Assembly: GCA_020854785.1 (NCBI GenBank)
Contig: JAHFZE010000270.1
Location: 1-5,862 of the forward strand
DNA length: 5,862 nt
Direction: 5' to 3'
Origin: Methanomethylovorans sp.
GTDB lineage: Archaea > Halobacteriota > Methanosarcinia > Methanosarcinales > Methanosarcinaceae
The position numbers and the translations under genes were made by a program. The notes below the pieces were generated by a model. The model did not search any database. It saw only the letters and a list, made by a program, of their open reading frames with translations, and was not told the DNA's origin. Below are positions 1-5,862 of this stretch, in pieces. How positions within the stretch are numbered: position 1 is the first letter of the stretch; each line of letters starts with the position of its first letter.

Positions 1-1784
1 AGCGTATGGTTTGCCAGGCCTACTACCCGGCCTTCCCTCAATACTCTGCGCACTGGGATCTCAACCTGCTGCCTCGTATCTTCATTGACGATGTTGAAAA
101 TTTCCTCAAGCCTTTTTCCCCTGGCTTCTGCCTCTGTCCAGCCGGTGAGCTTCTCAGCAACAGGGTTCATTTGCCGTAAGCAACCGTTAGTGTCAGTGGT
201 GATGACCCCATCACCGATACTGTATAAAGTGGTCCTGAAGAACTCTTCACTTTCCTTGAGAGCCTCTTCTGCCACCTTACGCTTGGTTATATCCCTTGCG
301 AAAGAAAGAGAGAATAGTGTTCCCTCATATTCCATATAAGTAACAGTAACCTCTACAGGAAATTCAGTACCATCCTTTCTCTTGTGAATGGTCTCAATTG
401 TTCCCGATTTTAATTGCCTTATATTTTGCCGATGCTTGAGCCAAGTTTCAAGAGTAAATGTCGGATCAATGTCCAATACGTTCATTGAACATAGTTCCTC
501 GCGCGAATAACCCAAGGACTTGCATGCATGATCATTAACGCTGACTATTCTACCATCAGGCTCTTCGATACGGAATATCCCGACGGCTGAATGGTCGATA
601 CAGAACTGGTTCAGAAGAAGCTCCTGCTCCATCCTGTTACGCTCTGTGATGTCATTTATGATAGAATAAAGGAGCATTTTTCTGTCCATAAAAATAGGAC
701 CGCTGAAAACCTCCACATCCCTGACAGAACCATCTGCCAGACAGTGTTTAAAAAAGAAATGGGTACTCTGGGTTTTAGTCGCACGGTCCATTTCCTTTTT
801 TATCTCTGAAGGAGACAATATGTTGATCTCTTTGATGTTCTTACTTCTGAGTTCTTCACGTGTCCAGCCATAGAAAGATACTGCTGCCGGATTTGCATCT
901 ATGATGGCACCGCTTTCAGGATCCACGATCAGCATTGCAGCATGATCGTTCTCGAATAGGCTGCGATAACGGGACTCGCTCTCTATCAGGGCTTCTTGCA
1001 CTTTCTTTTGCTTAGTGAGATCGCTAATGAAACCCTCGATAGCTATTAGTTCACCATTATCGTCATAAACTCCATTTCCCTGCTCCCATACCCATTTCAC
1101 CTCTCCGCTGGCAGTGGTTATAGTATATTCATCCTCGAATGTTCCTTTCCTTGCAAGAACTTCCTGCCATTTCTGCCAGAGACGTTCGCGGTTTTCCGGG
1201 GTTATGAGGTCATTGAACGATATATACCGGTTGTTCAAAATGGCTTCCGGCCCATAGCCTGTTAATTTGTAACAGCCTTCCGAAACAAATCGCATGGTCC
1301 AGTCCCGGTCATTTTCACACCTATATACCATACCAGGCAGGTTAGAGAGAAGCATAGCATAACTTCTCTCGTTTTCGGCCAGGGTATTTTTTATGTGTGA
1401 AACTGATCTTTTTGAAATGCTGTGATCATGACATGCCAATTCAATGGTTGCACGTAACTGCCCATCTGAGAACGGTGTGATCAGACAGCCAAAAATGTGC
1501 ACATTATCTAATGCCTCTAGCAAGGAATGGTCCATAGAAGGAGCTATCAAAACGATAGGAATATGATCACTTATTTCAGAAAGGTACTGATCTTTCCTTA
1601 ATTCCTCGGTCGGCGCACCGGACATATCCAGCAAAAGGACATCATATTGGTTCCTTTTGAGTTCAGAGATCACATTTTCGTTAGCAAGAGAGCTTGTCAA
1701 AACAGAATAGCCATTCTCCTCGAGCCTTTTGAATAAGTTTGGCATTTCATCTACAAAGTTCTGTAGCAATGCGATCTTTTTCAT
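1..1784 (-). CDS. Multi-PAS sensor protein with N-terminal pseudo-receiver (partial, C-terminus missing)
   Basis: The frame is open from an ATG at 1784-1782 to the left edge, giving 594 residues with no stop. Residues 1-120 look like a CheY-type receiver: start MKKIALLQ, a hydrophobic strand ending in Asp53 (VLLLDMSG), then PIVLIAP and CLITPF. Four PAS repeats follow at roughly 142-257, 273-384, 393-503 and 514 to the edge. They carry typical signatures such as LTGYGPEAI, FYGWTREEL, SLGYSREEL and LTGWTEAEA, and the first three end in DLT/DIT motifs. Short charged linkers of the EALxESE type join them. There is no obvious signal peptide or membrane segment, so the protein is probably cytoplasmic. 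A GGTGA ribosome site 8 nt upstream supports the start. In Methanosarcinales such proteins usually end in a histidine kinase module, but here that part is outside the window, so kinase activity is inferred. The ligand is unknown; I see no LOV-type cysteine motif. It is divergent from the nif operon. Confidence 0.93.
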   Translation of the reverse strand, partial: MKKIALLQNFVDEMPNLFKRLEENGYSVLTSSLANENVISELKRNQYDVLLLDMSGAPTEELRKDQYLSEISDHIPIVLIAPSMDHSLLEALDNVHIFGCLITPFSDGQLRATIELACHDHSISKRSVSHIKNTLAENERSYAMLLSNLPGMVYRCENDRDWTMRFVSEGCYKLTGYGPEAILNNRYISFNDLITPENRERLWQKWQEVLARKGTFEDEYTITTASGEVKWVWEQGNGVYDDNGELIAIEGFISDLTKQKKVQEALIESESRYRSLFENDHAAMLIVDPESGAIIDANPAAVSFYGWTREELRSKNIKEINILSPSEIKKEMDRATKTQSTHFFFKHCLADGSVRDVEVFSGPIFMDRKMLLYSIINDITERNRMEQELLLNQFCIDHSAVGIFRIEEPDGRIVSVNDHACKSLGYSREELCSMNVLDIDPTFTLETWLKHRQNIRQLKSGTIETIHKRKDGTEFPVEVTVTYMEYEGTLFSLSFARDITKRKVAEEALKESEEFFRTTLYSIGDGVITTDTNGCLRQMNPVAEKLTGWTEAEARGKRLEEIFNIVNEDTRQQVEIPVRRVLREGRVVGLANHT

Positions 1785-1792
1785 AGATCCCT

Positions 1793-1797
1793 TCACC
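1793..1797 (-). promoter_or_regulatory. Ribosome binding site of the PAS sensor gene
   Basis: Read on the minus strand this is GGTGA, ending 8 nt before the ATG at 1784. It matches the archaeal 16S rRNA 3' end and fixes the start of the sensor gene. Confidence 0.8.
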
Positions 1798-1825
1798 AAT
1801 CTTTCTGAATAGTGTTTAATTTGAA

Positions 1826-1840
1826 CATATATAATAATTT
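1826..1840 (-). promoter_or_regulatory. Probable TATA box for the PAS sensor gene
   Basis: On the minus strand this reads AAATTATTATATATG, containing the core TTATATAT at 1834-1827. Archaeal initiation usually falls about 25 nt downstream, which would be near 1803-1807. That leaves a leader of about 20 nt containing the GGTGA site. The region is AT-rich, so chance matches are possible; a second TATA-like stretch lies at 1941-1950. Confidence 0.5.
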
Positions 1841-1885
1841 AGGTTGTAGTCCTGCATTGTCATTATGAAAATATTGAATGGTTAA

Positions 1886-1941
1886 GCTGCTTTCCTGATA
1901 CCCATTGTATTATTATTAATAAATATTATCAAAAAAGCAGC
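1886..1941. repeat. 56-bp imperfect inverted repeat
   Basis: GCTGCTTT at 1886-1893 is the exact reverse complement of AAAGCAGC at 1934-1941. TGATA at 1896-1900 pairs with TATCA at 1927-1931 about the same centre (1913.5), with a 2-nt mismatch between the two stems. The pairs 1905-1906 with 1921-1922 extend it weakly. It sits about 50-100 bp upstream of the probable sensor TATA box, so it may be a regulator site or an RNA hairpin. No known motif was recognised. Confidence 0.45.
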
Positions 1942-1994
1942 ATATATAACTTTGAAGATAATATAGGTATGCGCTAACATGGAAAAATGATCTT

Positions 1995-2006
1995 GTCCAC
2001 ATGGAC
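1995..2006. repeat. Short dyad GTCCA-CA-TGGAC
   Basis: Two 5-bp arms are separated by 2 bp. Six T residues follow at 2009-2014. The loop is too short for a normal RNA hairpin, so I describe it only as a dyad of unknown meaning. Confidence 0.3.
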
Positions 2007-2142
2007 CGTTTTTTCTGATCCTTTGATCTGGAAATATCGGACACCATTAGATAGGACCGTAAAGAAAAGAGTAGACCACACAGTGCAAATTACCTATGAT
2101 GTTTTATGAAATTAAACAAAAATTGCATCAACCAAAATAAAA

Positions 2143-2180
2143 AGTGAGTTTAAATCATTTACTCATTTTTAAAACTCACT
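2143..2180. repeat. 9-bp inverted repeat upstream of the nif promoter
   Basis: AGTGAGTTT at 2143-2151 and AAACTCACT at 2172-2180 are exact reverse complements separated by 20 bp. A third, related half-site, ACTCA at 2161-2165, lies inside the spacer and can pair with TGAGT at 2145-2149 in an alternative smaller dyad. The element is centred about 80 bp upstream of the nif TATA box, where an archaeal activator could bind. No regulator can be named from sequence. Confidence 0.5.
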
Positions 2181-2194
2181 GATAAAATTATGCT

Positions 2195-2204
2195 TGTGAT
2201 CACA
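2195..2204. promoter_or_regulatory. Perfect 10-bp palindrome TGTGATCACA upstream of the nif TATA box
   Basis: The ten bases are self-complementary, and the symmetry stops at both edges. The centre is about 45 bp upstream of the centre of the nif TATA box, a usual distance for an upstream activator site in archaea. It resembles a bacterial Crp half-site pair only by chance, since no Crp-type protein is shown here. Function is inferred from position alone. Confidence 0.35.
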
Positions 2205-2236
2205 TCAGGTCTATATGTAATGTTCAATTAGCAAAA

Positions 2237-2252
2237 TTTTTATATATAAAAA
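2237..2252 (+). promoter_or_regulatory. nif operon TATA box
   Basis: The stretch TTTTTATATATAAAAA is a perfect 16-bp palindrome and contains the archaeal TATA consensus TTTATATA at 2239-2246, preceded by an A-rich BRE-like CAAAA. Initiation is expected about 25 nt downstream, near 2266-2272, giving a leader of about 70 nt before nifH. Because the box itself is symmetrical, direction is set by the flanking elements and by nifH. Confidence 0.8.
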
Positions 2253-2253
2253 C

Positions 2254-2280
2254 ATAGTACATAGGATTCCGATGTACTAT
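2254..2280. promoter_or_regulatory. 27-bp operator-like dyad over the predicted nif transcription start
   Basis: ATAGTACAT at 2254-2262 and ATGTACTAT at 2272-2280 are exact reverse complements. The spacer contains GGATTCC (2264-2270), symmetrical about the same centre (2267), so 12 of 13 base pairs match. It begins 1 bp after the TATA palindrome and covers the expected start site. This is where the nitrogen repressor NrpR binds in methanogens, and a bound protein there would block initiation. The bases do not match the GGAA-N6-TTCC or GGTA-N6-TACC NrpR motifs that I recall, so the binding protein is inferred, not shown. Confidence 0.65.
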
Positions 2281-2287
2281 AAACTAT

Positions 2288-3161
<874 letters not shown>

Positions 3162-3170
3162 GGTGGAAAA

Positions 3171-3488
3171 ATGCAGATGATCCGTGCAATAGTAAGGCCC
3201 GACAAGGTCACAGACATTGTTGAATCACTTGAGAAGGAAGGTTACGTTTCCCTCACCAAGATGGACGTTTTTGGCCGGGGCAAGCAAAGAGGTATCCACA
3301 CAGCAGAAGTACAGTTCGATGAACTGCCAAAAACAATGCTGATGATGGTGGTGAGTGACGAGGAAAAGCCAGTTGTCATCAATATAATAAAAAAGGCCGC
3401 ACGCACCGGCAAGTATGGTGATGGGAAGATCTTCGTGAGCCCTGTGGAAAACGCATATACGATACGTACCGGAGAAGCAGTCCTGTAA
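3171..3488 (+). CDS. nifI1: PII-family nitrogenase regulator NifI1
   Basis: This cytoplasmic PII-like protein of 105 residues works with NifI2 to switch off nitrogenase after ammonia addition. In Methanococcus maripaludis the NifI1-NifI2 complex binds dinitrogenase directly, and 2-oxoglutarate with ATP relieves the block. The PII fold shows in MIRAIVRPDKV (3-13), the T-loop region from GRGKQRG (35-41) to about residue 55, and the C-terminal signature TGKYGDGKIFV (79-89). The tyrosine that bacterial GlnB uses for uridylylation in the T-loop is absent, as expected for NifI. AGGTGG at 3161-3166 overlaps the last base of the nifH stop and sits 4 nt before the ATG, so translation is probably coupled to nifH. 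The position between nifH and nifD is diagnostic of NifI rather than GlnK, which is normally next to amtB. An older name is glnB1. Confidence 0.96.
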   Translation: MQMIRAIVRPDKVTDIVESLEKEGYVSLTKMDVFGRGKQRGIHTAEVQFDELPKTMLMMVVSDEEKPVVINIIKKAARTGKYGDGKIFVSPVENAYTIRTGEAVL

Positions 3489-3506
3489 GAGACCCGGGGG
3501 GACAAA

Positions 3507-3887
3507 ATGAAAGAAATAACGGCAATAATCCGCATGAACAAGATGCAAAGGACCAGGGATATACTTTCTGACTGCGGATATCCCTCTTTCACCGTGCAGA
3601 AGGTAATGGGAAGAGGAAAGCAAAAAGGACTCTGTTATGAGTTCGATCCGCCCCTTCCACAGCCGCAAGGCATTGCCACAAAGGAGTGCATGCCGTTTGT
3701 ACCCAAGAGACTGTTTACAATAGTTGTGGATGATAAGGCAGCACCAACCATCATCCGGAAGATCATAGAAGTGAACCATACAGGGCATTTCGGAGACGGA
3801 AAGATCTTCGTCATAGACATCCCCGAAGCTGTGGGGATAAGGACCGGAGAAGAAGGAGAGATCACTGTAGGAGGCGAAAACCTGTGA
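3507..3887 (+). CDS. nifI2: PII-family nitrogenase regulator NifI2
   Basis: This is the second partner of the NifI switch-off complex, with 126 residues. It has the PII start [12 protein letters not shown] (1-12), GRGKQKG (35-41) and the C-terminal signature [11 protein letters not shown] (92-102). Between these, the T-loop region (about 42-66) is longer than in NifI1 and proline-rich (DPPLPQPQ), which is the family hallmark of NifI2 and the part thought to contact dinitrogenase. The C-terminus extends about 12 residues past IRTGE. The start is 18 nt after nifI1; its ribosome site is a run of six G residues (3496-3501), which can pair with the 16S tail only with two G-U wobbles. The stop overlaps the nifD start by 4 nt (GTGA). 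An older name is glnB2. Confidence 0.96.
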   Translation: MKEITAIIRMNKMQRTRDILSDCGYPSFTVQKVMGRGKQKGLCYEFDPPLPQPQGIATKECMPFVPKRLFTIVVDDKAAPTIIRKIIEVNHTGHFGDGKIFVIDIPEAVGIRTGEEGEITVGGENL

Positions 3888-5482
3888 GCTCAGAAATAGA
3901 AGCTACACAGAATGTTGTTGATGAAATGCTCAGGGCCTATCCTGAAAAGGTGGCAAAGGACCGCAGGAAGCATTTGATCGTCTGGGACTGCTCCGTGGAG
4001 CAGCACATTGAAGCGAACAGCAAGGTGGTACCCGGCATTATGACAAACCGCGGCTGTGCCTTTGCCGGAGGCAAGGGTGTGGTCATGGGACCCATCAAGG
4101 ACATGGTACATATCGTACACGGGCCCATCGGTTGTGCATATTATACCTGGGGAACAAGACGCAACTTCGCGAAGGCCGAGGAGGGTGGAGATAACTACAT
4201 GCAATACTGTTTCTGCACGGACATACAGGAAACAGACATAGTTTTTGGTGGCGAGAAGAAATTAAAGGCAGCAATTGATGATGCTGTACGTATATTCAAG
4301 CCAGGTGCCATCTCCATCTGTGCCACCTGTCCAGTGGGTCTTATAGGCGATGACATTGAATCAGTGGCCCTGCAGGCAGAAAAGGAACATGCCATAAAGG
4401 TCATGGCCCTGCGCTGTGAAGGTTACCGCGGGGTCAGCCAGTCCGCAGGACACCACATTGCAAGCAACGTCCTCATGGAGCATATCATAGGTACCGAAGA
4501 GCTCGAGGACCCCACGCCTTTTGACATCAACATATTCGGTGAATACAACATAGGAGGCGATCTCTGGGAAATAAAGCCCCTATTAGAGAAGATCGGATAT
4601 CGCATAGTATCAAGCTTTACAGGTGACGGCTCGTACCACAACCTGGCAAAGGCCCACCAGGCAAAGCTGAGCATACTGCTATGCCACAGGTCTGTCAACT
4701 ATACCAACCGCATGATGGAAGAGAAATACGGTGTTCCCTGGCTTAAGGTGAACTACGTGGGTATCAAAGGGACCAGGAAGTCCCTGATTAAGATGGCAAA
4801 GTTCTTTGATGACCCTGAGCTTACAAAGCGCACTGAAGAGGTCATAGCCGAAGAAATGACAAATATCCGTCCCGAACTTGAGAAATACAGAAGGAAATTG
4901 CAGGGTAAGAAGGTATTCATCTACTCCGGTGGCTCCAGGTCACACCACTATCAGAACCTGTTCGAAGATCTTGGAATGAAGGTGTTGGTCGCTGGATATC
5001 AGTTCGCCCACAGGGACGACTATGAAGGCAGACAGATTCTGGAAACCATGAAAGAAAAGGCATCAAGCAGCATACTTGAAGATCTGCACTATGAGAAGGA
5101 TAAGAACTTCACACCTGCCATAAGTGAAGCACGCATGAAGGAACTCAAAGAAAAGATGGGGCTTATGGACTACGGAGGCATGTTCCCCGAAACCAGGGAT
5201 GGCACAGTGGTCGTGGATGACCTGAACCACTACGAGACAGAGTTCCTCATAAAGGAGCTGAAGCCTGACCTGTTCTGTTCGGGGATCAAGGACAAGTACT
5301 GGGCTCAGAAGATGGGAGTGCCATCCAGGCAGATACACTCCTACGATTACAGTGGAAGATATACCGGATTTTCGGGAGTTCTTAACTTCGCAAGGGATGT
5401 GGACATGGCAGTGAACAGCCCTACCTGGAAGTATATGAAGGCTCCCTGGAAGGCAGAGCAGAAGGAGGGAATGAGATGTTAG
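3884..5482 (+). CDS. nifD: Nitrogenase MoFe protein alpha chain NifD
   Basis: The alpha subunit holds the FeMo cofactor and shares the P-cluster with NifK. All key residues are present: P-cluster Cys58 (NRGCAFAGG), Cys84 (GPIGCAYY) and Cys149 ([14 protein letters not shown]); cofactor ligands Cys267 (LLCHRSVNY) and His485 ([10 protein letters not shown]); and the substrate-site residues Val66, Arg92, Gln186 and His190, matching Azotobacter Val70, Arg96, Gln191 and His195. These, with FAHRDDYEG and PAWK-like SPTWK near the end, point to the Mo enzyme rather than AnfD or VnfD. Its 532 residues include about 50 extra between Phe374 and His485 compared with Azotobacter, as in Clostridium pasteurianum. 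The start is GTG, overlapping nifI2 by 4 nt, with TAGGAGGCG ending 7 nt before it (GGAGG core 3870-3874). NifI1/NifI2 are its expected inhibitors. Confidence 0.98.
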   Translation: MSSEIEATQNVVDEMLRAYPEKVAKDRRKHLIVWDCSVEQHIEANSKVVPGIMTNRGCAFAGGKGVVMGPIKDMVHIVHGPIGCAYYTWGTRRNFAKAEEGGDNYMQYCFCTDIQETDIVFGGEKKLKAAIDDAVRIFKPGAISICATCPVGLIGDDIESVALQAEKEHAIKVMALRCEGYRGVSQSAGHHIASNVLMEHIIGTEELEDPTPFDINIFGEYNIGGDLWEIKPLLEKIGYRIVSSFTGDGSYHNLAKAHQAKLSILLCHRSVNYTNRMMEEKYGVPWLKVNYVGIKGTRKSLIKMAKFFDDPELTKRTEEVIAEEMTNIRPELEKYRRKLQGKKVFIYSGGSRSHHYQNLFEDLGMKVLVAGYQFAHRDDYEGRQILETMKEKASSSILEDLHYEKDKNFTPAISEARMKELKEKMGLMDYGGMFPETRDGTVVVDDLNHYETEFLIKELKPDLFCSGIKDKYWAQKMGVPSRQIHSYDYSGRYTGFSGVLNFARDVDMAVNSPTWKYMKAPWKAEQKEGMRC

Positions 5483-5862
5483 ACTATACCCCGATAGAAG
5501 AAGTACACAGAGATGCACTGGTAGTCAACCCGGCGAAGATCTGTCAGCCCATAGGTGCTGTGTATGCGGCCATGGGTATACGCAACTGTATGCCCCACAG
5601 TCACGGGTCACAGGGATGCCTGTCTTACCTGCGCATGTGCCTTTCGAGGCACTTCCGTGAGCCTACAGCAGCTACAAGCAGCAGTTTCTATGAAGGTACT
5701 GCAGTGTTCGGAGGTGCTTCTAACCTGAAGGAAGCCCTTGCCAACATTGAGGCCATCTATCAGCCTGAAGTCATCGCAGTACACACAACATGTGTGGCAG
5801 AAACCATCGGTGACGATGTAAAGCGTATTGTAGAGGATGTGCAGATGGAAGAGCTCATCGAT
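5476..5862 (+). CDS. nifK: Nitrogenase MoFe protein beta chain NifK (partial, 5' part)
   Basis: NifK pairs with NifD in the alpha2-beta2 MoFe protein and supplies half of the P-cluster ligands. The first 129 residues are in the window and the gene runs off the right edge. Cys23 (NPAKICQPIGA), Cys48 (GSQGCLSYLR) and Cys106 (HTTCVAETIGDD) are spaced 25 and 58 residues apart, exactly as Cys70, Cys95 and Cys153 of the Azotobacter subunit. HSHGSQGC and SSSFYEGTAVFGG are typical of the family. The N-terminus is about 47 residues shorter than in Azotobacter, as in clostridial NifK. The ATG overlaps the nifD end by 7 nt; AGGAGGG (5463-5469) lies 6 nt before it, so the two subunits are probably translated in a coupled way. 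Remaining ligands cannot be checked. Confidence 0.97.
   Translation, partial: MLDYTPIEEVHRDALVVNPAKICQPIGAVYAAMGIRNCMPHSHGSQGCLSYLRMCLSRHFREPTAATSSSFYEGTAVFGGASNLKEALANIEAIYQPEVIAVHTTCVAETIGDDVKRIVEDVQMEELID

Noticed and set aside
85..809. Two plus-strand open frames (85-339 and 591-809)
   Set aside because: Both are antisense to the continuous PAS-domain frame on the minus strand, and neither encodes anything recognisable.
1995..2016. Possible intrinsic terminator (dyad followed by six T)
   Set aside because: The hairpin loop would be only 2 nt, there is no gene upstream on the plus strand, and the T-run may be chance in AT-rich DNA.
1941..2016. Possible small RNA gene driven by the TATA-like stretch at 1941-1950
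   Set aside because: The TATA-like sequence reads almost equally well on both strands, and there is no conserved structure or convincing end. Transcript data would be needed.
3225..3788. 187-codon open frame on the minus strand
   Set aside because: It lies antisense to nifI1 and nifI2, which are clear family members with ribosome sites. The translation has no recognisable domain and is a codon-bias shadow.
3171..3887. The two PII genes as GlnK paralogues tied to ammonium transport
   Set aside because: There is no amtB nearby. The T-loops lack the GlnB/GlnK tyrosine pattern, NifI2 has the long proline-rich loop, and the nifH-nifD location is specific to NifI.
3884..5482. Alternative nitrogenase (AnfD or VnfD) instead of NifD
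   Set aside because: The cofactor-site context, the clostridial NifD insertion and strong resemblance to C. pasteurianum NifD indicate the Mo type. No anfG/vnfG gene is present before nifK, where it would be expected.
5063..5518. 151-codon open frame on the minus strand
   Set aside because: It is antisense to the conserved C-terminal part of nifD and the nifK start, with no family signature.

Overview
The window is archaeal, from a methanogen of the Methanosarcinales and probably a Methanosarcinaceae member. The evidence is the gene order nifH-nifI1-nifI2-nifD-nifK, with two PII-like genes between nifH and nifD; Shine-Dalgarno sites of the GGTGA/GGAGG type; a strong archaeal TATA box; and a multi-PAS sensor of the kind common in these methanogens. 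I cannot fix the genus from sequence alone.

Layout. Positions 1-1784, minus strand, hold the first 594 codons of a large sensor protein: a degenerate receiver-like domain followed by four PAS domains. Its C-terminal output domain lies beyond the left edge. Positions 1785-2339 are an AT-rich divergent control region with no convincing gene. It holds a probable promoter for the sensor gene, several inverted repeats, and the nif promoter: a TATA box at about 2237-2252 followed directly by a 27-bp near-perfect dyad over the predicted transcription start. Positions 2340-5862, plus strand, hold a tightly packed nitrogenase operon: nifH (dinitrogenase reductase), nifI1 and nifI2 (PII-family switch-off regulators), nifD (MoFe protein alpha subunit, complete) and the first 129 codons of nifK (beta subunit).

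How the genes work together. NifH passes electrons to the NifD/NifK MoFe protein, which reduces N2. In methanogens NifI1 and NifI2 form a complex that binds dinitrogenase and inhibits it when fixed nitrogen is plentiful; 2-oxoglutarate and ATP relieve the inhibition. The metal-cluster ligands that fall inside the window are all present, and the frames are intact. NifD carries a roughly 50-residue insertion, and NifK has a short N-terminus, both as in Clostridium pasteurianum, so the enzyme belongs to the anaerobe/clostridial-methanogen lineage of Mo-nitrogenases.

The protein-coding content is well understood, and I see no undescribed enzyme system. The least explained parts are the control region, especially the operator-like dyad and its downstream half-sites spaced at 17-bp steps, and the divergently transcribed PAS sensor with a receiver domain that lacks most catalytic residues.
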